Positions 45,915 to 58,265 of a stretch of 64,000 nt of DNA are shown here, piece after piece. Below the pieces are notes generated by a model. The model had not been told where the DNA came from. It did not search any database and was given only the letters and a program-made list of their open reading frames with translations. Location of the stretch: NCBI RefSeq assembly GCF_000247695.1, contig NW_004624747.1, positions 11,005,973-11,069,972 on the forward strand, read 5' to 3'. The position numbers and the translations under genes are program-made. The stretch comes from Heterocephalus glaber (Eukaryota > Chordata > Mammalia > Rodentia > Bathyergidae). Each line of letters starts with the position of its first letter. The stretch's first letter is position 1.

Positions 45915-46150
45915 TTTTACACTCTGACTTTCTGTCTGGAGATGTGATCTCTCCTCAAATACCATGCTTGTGAGCTAAACAAATCTCTTTTCTTTTTTTT
46001 TTTTTTTGGTACCAGGGGTCGAACTCGGGGCCTTGTGCTTGCGAGGCAGATGCTGGAACCATGAGCTAAATCCCTGGCCCCAAATCTCTTTTCTTTATAA
46101 AGTCACCCAGCTTTGGGTATTTCATTATAAGGGTGAAAAACTAATACAAT
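45915..46150 (+). mobile_element. 3' end of an old MaLR LTR carrying a nested SINE
   Basis: tgtgagctaaacaaatctct continues after the nested SINE (45996-46080) as ctttataaagtcacccagct and ttcattataagggtgaaaaact, which is the MaLR 3' signature. Confidence 0.6.
45996..46080 (-). repeat. ID-like SINE inside a MaLR LTR
   Basis: Exact flanks CAAATCTCTTTTCTTT (45980-45995, 46081-46096) restore the LTR when the SINE is removed, so it is younger than the LTR. Confidence 0.9.
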
Positions 46151-46828
46151 CACATTGGAAATTTGAGTCGTTCTAGTTGACAGGGACAATTATCATAGCA
46201 ATAGGGGTTTTGTTCTTATTTTTCAAGCAAACCTAACATGTGAACAACTAATCAGCAAATGTATTATAGGTATCTACTGTGTGGAAGGCATGAGGAGGTA
46301 ATTGGTCCCTGGAGTTTATAATCTTTTTAGAAATAAAATTACAGAAATGGTGAACAGGCAACAGTCTTGAACTCAGTGCCTAACATTTTAAGCAGTTTTT
46401 AAGCAGATGACAATTAAAAAAACATGGTTAATTGGAAAGTTATGTAAAAGAGTGTCATAAGTCCCTGGGGTGAAAATATGTGTGATTTGGTTTTTCAAGG
46501 TTTCAATATTAAATGCTTATTTTGCTAGTCAAAAGATAAGGTATACAGCAGAGGATGACTGGGGCAAAGTGTTCACATTTCTGCCTGACACAAGAAAGAC
46601 ACAGTGACCTGATTTAGATTCAACTCTGCTTTAAAAACCAGCCATCCCCAGCCCAGAAGTAAGGACAAGTGACTTCAAACAATGTGAACTGTGATTACAG
46701 AACAGAATGTAAATGTAAATGAACTTTGACAATGTAAAAATTATGTATTTTAAAAATCAGAAGTTTGGGATAGGGGAGGTGGGATAATGTGTGGTGTGTG
46801 GTCTTATTGTCTCAGTATTTTCTAATAT

Positions 46829-46912
46829 TCCTTTTTTTTGGTACCGGGGATTGAACTCTGGCCCTTGTGCTTGCACAGCAGGTGGCGAAACCACTGAGCT
46901 AAATCCTCAGCA
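46829..46912 (-). repeat. ID-like SINE
   Basis: TTGTCTCAGTATTTT recurs on both sides. Confidence 0.83.
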
Positions 46913-46967
46913 CCCTTGTCTCAGTATTTTTTAAAGTGTAAATTCTCTCCCTCCCTCCCTCTTTCTC

Positions 46968-47178
46968 TTTCTTTTGTGGTACTGATACCAGGACTGAGTT
47001 CAGGATCTTTGCACTGAGCTACATCTCCAGCCCTTTTTTTTTTTTTTTTTCATATTTTTTATTTTGAGACGGTCTTGCTAAGATGCTAAGTTGCCCAGGC
47101 TGGGCTCAAACTTTTGATCCTCCTGCTTCAGCCTCCTGAGTAGCTGAGATTACAGGTATGCACCATTACCCTTGGCCT
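46968..47178 (-). repeat. B1-dID SINE
   Basis: gcactgagctacatctccag, long poly(T), then gacggtcttgctaagatgct and gagtagctgagattacaggt. Confidence 0.78.
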
Positions 47179-47179
47179 T

Positions 47180-48045
47180 TCTCAGTATTCATATCCATAG
47201 ATCCTGTCTAAGATTGAAACCTTTGGTATAAGTGAGACTCTAACTTTTTAAAAGTAACTTTTTAAAATTTGGAAGCACAGTTTAATAAAACAATAGAAGA
47301 AACTTCACTTGAAATATACCAATTCAGTTTAACTTTGATATTTCTTTCACTGAATTTAAGTAGAATTTAATTGTTTTATAAGATAGAATAGATCAGCTAA
47401 ATTTTCAAATCCTTATTAACTTTCCATCCTTATACATCTGTATGAGATATCTGGAATGATATTGATTAAATGTTACCAACAATAAAGTATTTCTAGGTTG
47501 GGTAATGTGGAATAATTTTCCTTTTTCTTTACCTTATACAATTCTGTATCACTAACATTTTAGAAATTAAATTGGGCATACCAAAATCAGTGGCAAAATT
47601 AAAAATGAAGATATCTGAACTAAGACCCAAGAAGCTTACCCAATTCAGTTATGTGCTGGCCCCAGTACTCGACTTGGATACCATTCTAGCTATCATTGAG
47701 TTGAGCCTGGCTATTCACCAGACACCAGAATGAGCTGGGAAAGCCACACTGAGCTTAATGAATCAGCACCTAAGACAGTGTAAACACAATTACTCTTGAT
47801 TGTGGTAGTCCTTCCAAGGAATCTATGTGACAAAATGACACGGAGCTATGCACACATTGTATCATCCATCCTGATGTAGATGGGACACTAACTGAGAAGT
47901 ATGTGGGGCCCTCTCTGTACTGTTTTTGCGACTTTTGTGAGTCTATAATTATTTTTATTTTTTTCTTCTGTGTACTTCATGTGTTTCCCCCCAAACAATT
48001 TATTTCAGGAAGAAGGCATGATCACATACTTGCAGCTGCTATTTT
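47180..48045. other. Intergenic, unassigned; one 55-codon frame
   Basis: A plus-strand frame ending at tga near 47733 encodes a Leu/Ile-rich peptide of no known family. Probably chance. Confidence 0.25.
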
Positions 48046-48047
48046 TT

Positions 48048-48226
48048 CTTTTCTTCTTGGTGTTACTGGGGATCAAACCTAGGGGTGCTCTACCATTGAG
48101 CGACATTCACAGCCCTTTTTATTTTTTCTTTTGAGACTGAGTCTCACTGAGTTGCTCAGGCTAGGCTTGAACTTTTGATCCTCTTGACTCAGCTTCCTGA
48201 GCAGTTGGTATTATAGGCATGTGCAT
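48048..48226 (-). repeat. B1-dID SINE
   Basis: ctctaccattgagcgacatt joined to ttgagactgagtctcactga. Confidence 0.72.
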
Positions 48227-48719
48227 GTATTATTTTATTTTAAAATGAAAACATTATTTTAAAATTAAAAAGTTTCAATTATTTTAAAATAATTTTTAAA
48301 TTTATTTTAAGATTAAAAATTAAAATGACCCATGTTATAAAGTCATAAAAATATATTTGAGCCATGACAAAGTACTTATTGGAAACCTGGTGGCAGTCAT
48401 CTACAAACACCAGACATGAACATGAGTCATGGTCTCTTCCTCAGTATCTAACCCCAGTGCTTACCAATTTCTTTCCAAGTGCCTACATGCCAATTAACTT
48501 GAAGAAAAGCAGCAATTGCCCAGAAGATTTGCATAAAGTGCACTTTTGAATGTACCACCCATGAACTGAATTTGCCAACATCAATCCAATGGTGTGAAGC
48601 GAGGGCTCAGTTACCACCTCAGTTACCATCTGTTCATATTGCTTTAGTTCTTCCTTGGGCTTTGCTGTCAAATCTAGGCCTCTCTGAGGACATGTCTGTA
48701 CAGCAGCATCTCTAATGTT

Positions 48720-49250
48720 TCCAACACAGTGTTTTTTAACTTCTTACTTTGAAATAATAGTGGATATGTTACAGAAATAGTACAGAGAGATCCTGTGTAC
48801 CCTTTCTCCAGCTTTCCCCAAAGGTAATATAACTATAGTGTCAGGAAACTGACCTTGGTTCAATCTTCAGATCTTACACAGATTTCACCAGTTTTTACAT
48901 GTACTTATGTGCATGCATGTATGTGTAGTCCTATGTGATTTTGTCATGCATGTAGATTTCTACAGCCACCATGATAATGAAAGTGCAGAGGTTCTCCTTC
49001 ACGCACAAGGACATGCTACCCTCCAACAGGAACACCCTCCCTTCTCTCCCTAACTTCTGGAAGTAACTTGTGTTTCATATCTATAACCATATTCTTTTAT
49101 AACCATCATTCTTTTGAGAATGATGTACAAGTGAACTCATACACTATACAACCACTTGAAGTTGTCTTTTGGCCCCACTCAGAATGTCCTTGAGCTCCAC
49201 CCAAAATGCTTACAGTTCCTTAAGTGATTTCAGCTGGAGATAATCGACAA
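48720..49250 (-). repeat. L1 fragment, antisense
   Basis: tacagaaatagtacagagaga, ttcaccagtttttacatgta and tctataaccatattcttt belong to old L1 3' UTR in reverse. Right border unclear. Confidence 0.45.
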
Positions 49251-51300
49251 TTTGGTACATTTTGCCTTATGTCCTTCAAAAGGAATCAGAGAATTAATTT
49301 GTAAAGAAGGAGCACTTCCTTCATTTTAAAAATAGTCTAACTACATATAGATAAATCTGAGTATACACTTTGACATGAGTGTCATATAGCTACAGCATTA
49401 AGAAGTGCCGCATAAGCCCCTGCTTGAGGAAATACTCACCTATTGTATGTCTTCTGCAAGACTTGGGACAGTGAATATTCCTCTCTACCAAGCAACTACA
49501 TTATTTTCTTTCAATGAAGCATGCTTCCCAGAGTTACTGTTTTGAGATGGAATGCAGCAATGGCAAGTGGAACCAGGACCTTGTTCTGGGTATTCAATAC
49601 ATTTCATTCAAGGTCAGTGCCATTTTGAGTTACCAGTTGCCAAGGCAACAGTATTCGGTGCTATAGAAATGGATAATTGACTGAATGGATCGATGACAGG
49701 CTGTAGCTAGAGTTTCTTCATGGTACATGAGACTTCTGTGGGCAGCTACTAAATTATTCTAACTGCATATATAAATGCTTCTGTAACCTTTGTGGCTGTC
49801 TAGAGAAAGAGAAGCAATCTGTCAACAAATAATGTTTTCTAAATAGACAATAAATGAGACTGCTATAAAAAAGAAAGAAAAGAAAAGCAAGCAAGCAAGC
49901 AAGCTTGTCCCTGTAAATCTTTATGCCTACAATTAATTCCTGGGAAGAAGCAATAGGTTTGACACTGAAGTTTCTTCTACCTCCACAGTAGAGTCATTTT
50001 CATTGTCTACTGTTTAGCTTCTTAAACCAACTATTACCTGGGATAATTTGGGGCTTATTGCATTTATATGTAAACAGAATGTATCTGGGATAATAAAGAA
50101 AATTTACAAATAGTCTTAGATGTAAAGGTGACTATTACCTATGAATCTCTTCAATATTAGGTCACAATCGTTTAAGGCTCCACCTGCACTAACACAGTAG
50201 CTGCAAGCCACATGTGGGTATTTAAATGAACAGAAATTAAGTAAATTTAAATTCAGTTCCTCAAACACACTAGTCACATTTCAGGCACTCGGTAGTCATT
50301 TGTGGTCTGTGGCAATTGCATTGGATGGTATAATTTCTATTAAATGGGTAGACCATTTCTATCATCACAGAAAGTTTAATTGGGCAGCACACCATTCTAG
50401 AACAATCTGAAATGAGTTAACAATTTTCCCCACACTCTGGTTCTTAATTATTTCACTTCCCCCAGTCAAACAAGAGGTACACATCTTCTTGATCATTTTA
50501 AGTAAAATTTTTTCACCAAATAAATTTGGAATCTTATCTGTGAGCCCAGTTCTTTTTTCTCCATGCCAATTAGAGGCCCAATGTCATTGTCTTTTAGATC
50601 TGGTAGAGGAGAGGCCACCGTGAAGTCCCATTACCTTGGATTCCATTGTGCCTGGAGGGAGAGTGTGTTAATAACTATTCCACTTGAGCCATTCGGAACT
50701 TGCTTCCCACCAGCTTATGATCCAGAGACCCGTGACAGTCAGCAACAAGGTAGAGGTGACTCTAGCTGGCCAAGCAAAGCAGAGTTAATAATTCATGGTG
50801 GGAGGCGGGGCTGTCACCTTGCGGCTGCCCACCTGTGGGCATGCAGGGCCACTTCAGGGAGATAAGAAGTGGAAACCAGACCTCTCTTGAGATTATATTA
50901 CAGCCACTGCTGATCTTTGATTAGTCCCTTTAGTTGCTGACTATTGACATAAAGGCAGGACCCTCAGGTTCAGTGCTAAAGATTAAAAATTCTCCCATCC
51001 CTAGATCCAGGTCTGTGGAATCCTGTTGAAATCACCTCATGGTTTCAATTGGAAAACTTTATACCCTCAAAATTCAGGGAGCCAAGATGACCAGGCAACT
51101 GCAAGATTCAAAATATGGAGACTTTGGCCTTTGCCAGGTTGGCTTTATTTTAATTTTATTACTATTAATTTTCAGATGCAAAAGTGATACATGCATTCAT
51201 TCTTTTCATAAAATGAGAGGATATGGAAGGCAGTATAATTACAGATGACTTTAACATGAAGCTTAGAATTCACTCTTTCTAGGCCTGGACCTATTATTTA
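49250..51300. other. Intergenic, mostly unassigned
   Basis: About 2 kb with one tetranucleotide run, a hAT-like phrase near 50190-50390 (agccacatgtgggtatttaaa) and a 100-codon chance frame at 50563. No gene recognised. Confidence 0.3.
49880..49904. repeat. (AAGC)n microsatellite
   Basis: Five to six AAGC units after an AAAG-rich stretch. Confidence 0.85.
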
Positions 51301-51324
51301 AAAATTTATTTTTAGAGAAGGGTT

Positions 51325-51495
51325 CTTTCAGTCAGCTTGTGGTACACACCTGTAATCCCAACATTCTGGGGGTCTGAGACAGGAGGATTACAAATCTGAG
51401 CCCCACTTGGGCAAGTGAGCAATTTGGCAAGAATAAGGGCTGGGGATTTAGCTCAGTGTGAAGGCCCTCAGTTCAACCCCCAATATGGGGCGGGG
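51325..51495 (+). repeat. B1-dID SINE
   Basis: ggtacacacctgtaatccca, then gggctggggatttagctcag; followed by a GAGA-rich tract to 51600. Confidence 0.75.
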
Positions 51496-51600
51496 GGCGG
51501 AGAGAAATAGAGAGATAGAGACAGAGACAGAGAGACTGACAGAGAGAGTCAGGGAGAGACAGAGAGGAAGAGAGACACCAGTTGCTATGAGAGAGAGACT
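51495..51600. repeat. GA-rich tract
   Basis: About 105 nt of imperfect agagag/cagagag units starting with ggggcggggggcgg, between two SINEs. Confidence 0.8.
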
Positions 51601-51700
51601 GACTTGCTATGTAGCCCAAGCTGGTCTCGAACTCCTAGGCTCAAGTAATCCTCCAACCTTGGCCTGCTTGGACTACTGGCATACCTGGCTCTTATATTTT
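51592..51700 (-). repeat. B1 monomer
   Basis: ttgctatgtagcccaagctgg, tctcgaactcctaggctcaag and actactggcatacctggct. Confidence 0.7.
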
Positions 51701-52079
51701 CTATCTATAAAGTTGTCTTCTTTTTCTTTAGAAAACTTCCCATGCCTCACTCACCACCATTATACAAACCAGCCCCCAGTCCTGAGCCTAGTGCCTCGGT
51801 TAATAGTGTTCTGTGCACATTCACACCTGCGTACAAGTACACATTATATGTAGGGTGTGATCCTATGCACATATGTATGTATATTCTATACAAAGTTCCA
51901 CAATGGAATGTTTTTTCACTCAGTGATACAGCTTGGTGATTTTTTTTCACTTCACTGCAATCAGATTTTTATTAGATTGTATTTAAAATCTTAAGATGCA
52001 TAGATGCTAAAAAGAAACGGTTACATGAGATTATTATTCCCTGATATTTTCAATATGATCAAAATTCCTGCAGATTAAT

Positions 52080-52274
52080 TTTTTGGTGCTGTATTGAACC
52101 AGGACCTGGTACATACTAGCCAAGTGCTCTACCAGTGAGCTACAATCCCAGCCCCTTTTATTTCATTTTGAGACAAGATCTTGCTAAGTTGCCCAGACTG
52201 GCCCACAACTTGTGATCCTCCTGCCTCAGCCTCCAGAATACCTGGGATTACAGGTGTGCACCAGTACACCTGGA
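52080..52274 (-). repeat. B1-dID SINE
   Basis: ctctaccagtgagctacaat joined to gagacaagatcttgctaagt and cctgggattacaggtgtgc. Confidence 0.78.
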
Positions 52275-53121
52275 AAATTCCTTCTCTTATAAAACAGGTG
52301 GAAGCAGTGGGTCTCATCTCTGAAGACACAGAGGAATCCAGGAATCAATGGAAGGTGATGTTCCAGACCCTCAGTGTCTCATGTCATTGATCTAGGATGA
52401 GGCCTGAGCATTGGGATAAAGAGCTTCCCAGGTGATCAAAATATATAGCCAGGTCTGAAAATCACAGCTCTACAGCAAGTTCTAAAGTATAAAGAAGCAG
52501 AACAAAAATGCTACAAGAAATGTGTCTGTGACTCTCATATTCTAGACGGCCCCAACCACAGGGCCACTGTTCAATAATTGACAAATAAAGTTCACGTCAG
52601 AGAGCCGTGTTTGATCACTAAAGTGGGTACATGTGTCCCTGGGATCTGTCACCACAGTGGCTGCCAAGAGGCCTGCATCTCCCTTGCTCTGGAACTCATT
52701 CTCTTGGAGCTGGTTCTTTCAGCCCACTGAGCCTCAGTTACCCTGCTTTCAAACCAGACCATGATGTTTAGTGTTTCCTGAACCTCAGCCACTGGTCACC
52801 ATCAGCCTTAAATACAGAGCCCCAAGATTATATATCATTATAATGAGTGATATTGACTACTATGCACAGAAAGTCACCATAAAAATAATCAACAGCAATA
52901 GTAAAATAACTGTGCTGGAGGCAGAGGAAATAAAGTTATCCTCCCTTTCTTAGGGATGAAGATGGCCCAGCCTTCATGTCAGCCTCCATAATCATGTGAG
53001 ACATTTCCCCTAATAATTCCCTCATATATATTTTTTTCTCTCTAATTCTATGGGTTCTTTTCTTCTGGAGATGCCTGAATGGCAAGAGCATAAATATGTT
53101 TATAATTTTTTGAACACTCTA

Positions 53122-53124
<3 letters not shown>

Positions 53125-53169
<45 letters not shown>

Positions 53170-53352
53170 GTACTGAGGACTGAATTCAGGGCCTTCATAC
53201 TGAGCTATGCCCTAGGCCCCTTTTTACTTTTATTTTGAGACAGGGTCTCACTAAAGGTGCTACATTGCTCAGGCTGGGTTCAGACTTTTGGTTTTCTAGC
53301 CTCAGCCTCCCAGAGTACTAGGATTATAGGTATATGACAACACAACTGGCAA
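53125..53352 (-). repeat. (TG)n microsatellite and B1-dID SINE
   Basis: About 40 nt of TG precede ggtactgaggactgaattca and ttgagacagggtctcactaa. The microsatellite sits at the SINE's 3' tail. Confidence 0.78.
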
Positions 53353-53509
53353 ACACTCTATAATTTTTAACAAATTTATTTAGAAATGACTCAATATTTG
53401 TAATTAAATAGGTGACACAATTTATCACTGATTTGATTACAAAGGAAGAACTAGAAATATAAAGTATGTTGAAAATGTTTTATTTCTTCATATAGCAACA
53501 GGTGCTCTG

Positions 53510-53610
53510 GTGATATTTATTTCTATCAGGTGCACTGATAAATATTTAGTACCTACAGTGTGCCTAACTTTAGACACTGTGCATACCACACTGAACAAGA
53601 AAGATAAAAT
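53510..53610 (+). repeat. L2-like ancient repeat
   Basis: tttagtacctacagtgtgcc and gcataccacactgaacaag. Similar phrases recur at 46240-46320 and 58945-59075. Confidence 0.4.
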
Positions 53611-53756
53611 CATTTTGTATGATGATTCTTTATAACTTTTTTGTATTTACAAAGTATATACATACATGAACTTAAATTTGCACCCCAAAATCAAATGACT
53701 CAATCTAAAAGTAGGCAAATGAACTGATTTGACACTTTTCATAAGAAGTACAAATG

Positions 53757-53815
53757 ACTGCCTGCCCTGCAAGCACAAGGTCCTCAGTTCGATCCCCGGT
53801 ACCAAAAAAAAAAAA
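53757..53815 (+). repeat. 5'-truncated ID-like SINE
   Basis: Begins within the tRNA body (actgcctgccctgcaagcac) and ends ccccggtacc-A(13). GTACAAATG flanks it. Confidence 0.8.
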
Positions 53816-54423
53816 AATGTACAAATGGCCAATAAGTACATGAAAAATGGCCACTAGGAAAATGCAAATCAAAACAACACTGAGATTCCATCTTACTCCA
53901 GTCAAATGGTTGTCATCAAGGACACAAAAAAACACAACTGCTGGTAAAGATGTGGGGGAAAAGGAACCCTTCTCCATTGTTGGTAAGAATGTAAACTAGT
54001 GCAACCATTATGAAATTCAGTGTGGAGATTCTTCAACAAACTAAAAGTAAAAATTCCATGTGACTCAGCTATCCCTCAACTGGGTACATTCCTGAGATTT
54101 AAAGACATCATACTATAGTGATACATGCATACCCATCATTATAACAGCACAACTAAAATAGTTAAGCTCCAAAAATAGCCTAGATGACCATCAACAGAAG
54201 ACTAATGAAGTATACATTGTGTAATGGAATACATTTTAGCCATAAAGAAGAATCAAATAATGTCATTTGCGGGAAAATGAATGGAACTGGAAACCATAAA
54301 TTTAAATGAAATAAATCAGAGACAGGAAGATAAATATTTCATGGTTTCTCTTATATGAGAAACCTAAAACATAAATAAATAAAATAGTTAAATAAAGGAG
54401 AGATGATAAGAAACAAAAAGCAG

Positions 54424-54508
54424 GGGCCGGGGATTTAGTTCAGTGGTTCTGCAGCTTGCCTCGCAAGCACAAGGACCTGAGTTCGATCCCCGGTACAAAA
54501 AAAGAAAA
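54424..54508 (+). repeat. Young tRNA-derived ID-like SINE (reference copy)
   Basis: The body starts GGCCGGGGATTTAGTTCAGTG with a pol III A box, carries the B box GAGTTCGATCC and ends CCGGTAC-A(n). Exact 16-nt duplications AAGAAACAAAAAGCAG flank it (54408-54423, 54509-54524). The structure is that of tRNA-Ala-derived ID elements, with the GGTACC end as this genome's hallmark. Confidence 0.9.
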
Positions 54509-54660
54509 AAGAAACAAAAAGCAGACTTGTTGGAGAAGGAGATCAGGGGTAGAAGAGAGCAAGTAAAGGATTTGAAAATGATCAAGATATGATATACAGT
54601 ATAGACGTAGCAGTTCTCCCAAACAAAACAACTATGATATATTGCAAACATGCACTAATA

Positions 54661-54870
54661 AAAATAATAATTTGCACATATTATGAAATTCACCTATTTA
54701 GATACTTCAATTTTTTAGAATACTGACAAGGTTGTGTGATCATCACTACAGTCTAATTCCAGAATATTTTCATGAGCAAAACCTTGCATCCATCATCAGT
54801 TACACCCCATCCTGCCCATCTTAGCTCCAGCCACTGCTAATCTACTTTCTGTCTCTATAGCTTTCACACC
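54661..54870 (-). repeat. L1-like fragment, antisense
   Basis: ttgtgtgatcatcactacag, ccagaatattttcatgagca and ccactgctaatctactttct are typical antisense old-L1 3' sequence. Confidence 0.5.
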
Positions 54871-57256
54871 TTTCAGCCTCTACAGGACCAACCAAAGAAA
54901 GCCAAGCATGTACCCTCATCAGTCACACAGGATGTCCAGCTGGTTAGTGACCTATAGCTTTCCCCAGGCCAGTATCCTCCAATCAGGGCACATTTGAAAC
55001 CCTCCTTTTCCCCTCCACCATTGAGTTTTCCTGCTTCTCTCCCTGCCCTTGAGTCACTGCCAAAACACATGTACCATGGCTGACACTGACTCCCTTGCTT
55101 TGAATAAAATGCTTTTGCTTATTTTCATGTAGTTGGTCTTCATTTATTTCCACAATTGCTAGCATCATTCAGCCATTTCATCTAATTTTTATAGAAGAAG
55201 AAAAATTTCAGAAATTCTTACCAAATGTACTAAACATGTATGATAAATTCTCTACTGAAGATGTCTTAGTGGAAATGTTTCAACTACAGAGACATTTGAA
55301 AGCTATAAGTATTGATCTTTATTTTATTCAGTAAGGTCTTCGATAGTACTCTAATCATTGAAGTGATAACAATAGCTCCATGTGAAAATGTTACATAATC
55401 ACTGGGAAGACTTTCTTTGTCCCTAAAAATTACATATAAAGTGATAAAGTACCACAATCAAGCCAGTCTTTTATGGAAAAATACAAAGTGTTTTGAAGGC
55501 CTTCTATAAACTTAAGCATCATAACAGGAATGCTCTGTCTCAAAAGGACAAAATTTTATTCAATCCACTTTAAAAAGCAATGGAAGGTTATAGGGCAAGA
55601 GGCCCAAGAGCTCTGAAATCTAACAAACTAGGTATGAGGTTGGTTTCTCTTACTTCTTAAATGAGTGGCTTTGGAAAACTGCCTGAATGCAGAGAAGCCT
55701 CATATCTGTTAAATGGGAATAAATGATATTGATTGTCTTTGGAGTAAATGATGTTATCAGACCATGAAGTCTAACATGGTCATCATTACACCACCGGATG
55801 GAAGCTGAGATAATGTCAGCTTCTCTCATTTAATAATAAATGATTATACAAGTGGCAAGAGACACAGACACACCCACTGAGGAGCATAAAATGCAACACA
55901 AGTAGATGAATCAATACAAATAATTGACATATCAGGCCAAGAGAAAGATGAGCAAAGAGCTCTTGGTGTGCAAGACCCATTTGGAACCTTCATGCAGGAG
56001 GAGTAATTTGAAATAGTCCTTGAATAGTCCTAAGGTGAGAAATGCTTTCCAGGCAAAGAGAAATAAAAAATGGCAGAAAAATCAGCAATGTTTAGCTTTG
56101 GGTAGAGTACAGGATACTTAAGAGGCTGACTAGACTGTTAAGTACTAATCAGTCTGCTGAGCTCCTTTATAAAGTCTTTAATGAACAGAGCCACATCTCT
56201 CTTTTCCCTTAACTTTATGCTGCAAACAGCTGAGACCTAATGTGCCATGCTTCCTTTCTTCTCTTTAGGAATCACACCCTTCCCTGTTAGCCAAGCACAT
56301 GGCTGACCAAGTCGAAACTACATTTCCCTACATCCCTTGCAGTTAGATGTGGCTTTGTGATTTGGTTCTCAGAAATGGAACCTGAGCAGAAGTAATGTGT
56401 GCACTTTCTGTATCCCTTTCCTTAAAAGGAAATTGTTTGGCTTCTACCCCTCATTTTCCTACTTCTTAGGGGCTGGATTGTATACCTGGTGCAAACTGAC
56501 TTTGTCCGGGCAGATAAGGAGGCCTCCAGGAGAGAGCAGAGCAACAAAACAGAAGAACTCAGGGATCCCAGATAGTCTCGTAGAACAGACACCATTAATG
56601 GAAGGGGGAATTAGCCTCTAACTTCCTTCATTCTTCTGATATTTACTGTATTGTCTGATCTCTAATCTTCCACATCTCCAATTTCATGTAAGACAATGTC
56701 TCCATGCTTCAAAGAATTTTCACGACCTAGAACTCTGCTTCACTTCTGACCATAGCAATTGGTTCAGGCATGGGCATGTGACCAATGCTTGGCCAATGAA
56801 AGCTCTGCATCACCTCTGACCACAGTGATTGGTCTGGAAAAGGGGTAAGTGACTCATGCCAGCCTAACAACAGTTCATTCTGGAATGTTTTTAATTACTG
56901 GAAGGAAAAAAATCCCTATTTTCTCCACTGAGAGTGCTAAATGGTAAGAAGTTAGCCTGTGGTACCTGGAGGCCATCTTAAGGAGGGAAGCTTTTCAGAG
57001 AATACCAGAGAGTAACTTGAGCTGAGAGAGTGCAAGACCCAGGTGGTATGAGTTCTGAACCCCTGGATCCAGCCAAGCTTTTTCAGAAGTGCAATCTAAC
57101 AATCAAGCAGTTTAAGCTGGACTTTTGTCCCTTGCAATGTCTTAATGAATACAGATGAAGTTCCAGAGGATGTGGTGACAAAGGTTGGTTGGGAAGGAAG
57201 TTGGCAAGGTGAATTGAGAGGTGAGGGAGGACTGAGGAAAGGAAAGGTCGAGGGCT
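54870..57256. other. Intergenic, old repeats only
   Basis: A MIR at 55590 and eroded repeat phrases at 56230-56440 and 56730-56900 (cttggccaatgaaagctctg). Frames of up to 74 codons look random. Confidence 0.3.
55590..55790 (+). repeat. MIR SINE
   Basis: gagtggctttggaaaactgcc, catatctgttaaatgggaat and a tatcagaccatg end follow MIR in its sense direction. Confidence 0.6.
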
Positions 57257-57443
57257 CAGTGGTGGCAACCTATGGCACATGTATTGTTTTTCTTTTAAGA
57301 CAAAAGATATTAATGTATGAGTTGTTTTTTCTAAACTAAAACTTAAGTATTCAGGTTTAATCATGGTGTTGGCACTTTGTGATAAATAAGTGGGTTTTGG
57401 GTTGCAGTTTGGGCACTTGTTTCTAAAAGGGTTGCTATCACTG
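57257..57443. mobile_element. hAT-like MITE, about 187 bp
   Basis: The left end CAGTGGTGGCAACCTATGGC and the inverted right end CAGTGATAGCAACCC give a recognisable CAGTGRTRGCAACC terminal repeat. Internally there is the phrase gtgataaataagtgggtttt followed by ggttgcagtttgggcactt, known from mammalian hAT (Charlie-like) elements. The 8-bp flanks do not match well. Confidence 0.6.
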
Positions 57444-57559
57444 GTCTAGGTGACTGGAGGATGTTTCTTAGGGGCTTAGAAGTAGAAACGAGATGTGAGA
57501 GACATTATCAAAGGAGAAGATAATGAATTCATATTAGAAGAGTCAGGGAACATAACTGT

Positions 57560-58030
57560 TTCACTTAATGGTTTTAAAAATTAAGAAGTTTTCAGAAGAA
57601 ATAATGTTGTACTTAAAAATCTAAGACAGTATGGAAAAACCTCTGCAATTAATGAGAGCTCAGCAATGTGGCTGAATGCAAGATAAATACATGAAACAAA
57701 ATTTGGCTATACATTTTCTAGTAAAAAATAGAAAGAAAAGTATCATCCATATAGACAAGAAAATATCAGCCCAGACATAAAAAAAAAATAAACGTTAGCC
57801 TTATAAAGTTCAAAGCATTGCTAAAAGAGATAAAGAGATGGCTTGAATATTCATGATGAAAAGAGTGAATATTACAAATTATAAAAATATGATAACTTAT
57901 GTCAATTATCTCCCAATTAATATTTAGTTACATTTACTGTAATTATAATACATATGTAAAGGTATTAAAATTGGCAAAACATTATTAAGTTTTTGAAGGA
58001 ATAAACATGGTAATAGCTAAGGAAAAAGAT
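57560..58030 (+). repeat. L1 ORF2-derived fragment
   Basis: gagagctcagcaatgtggctg, atgcaagataaatacatga and acattttctagtaaaaaat recall the L1 ORF2 region encoding the thumb/connection. All frames are broken. Confidence 0.55.
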
Positions 58031-58072
58031 TAGTATTTGTCCTACCAAGATAATAAAATTCATTCTATAAGC

Positions 58073-58265
58073 TTAGTGTGGTGGCACATACCTGCAATCC
58101 TAGCACTCTGGGAGGCTGAGACAGGCGAGTCACAAATTTGAGCCCAGAATGAGCAACTTAGGGAGACCCTGTATCACAATAAAAAATAAAAATAATAAAT
58201 GACTGGGGAGGTAGTCTAGTGTGAAGGCCCAAGTTTCAATCCCCAGTACCACACACAAAACAAAA
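58073..58265 (+). repeat. B1-dID SINE
   Basis: gtgtggtggcacatacctgc, then actggggaggtagtctagtg and a CAAA-rich tail. Confidence 0.78.

Larger units (their letters stand above)
53690..54660 (+). repeat. L1 3' fragment with two nested ID-like SINEs
   Basis: caatctaaaagtaggcaaatg, ggaaaatgcaaatcaaaacaa, cataaagaagaatcaaataatg and a gcactaataaaaataat end trace one L1. SINEs sit at 53757-53815 and 54424-54508. Confidence 0.75.
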
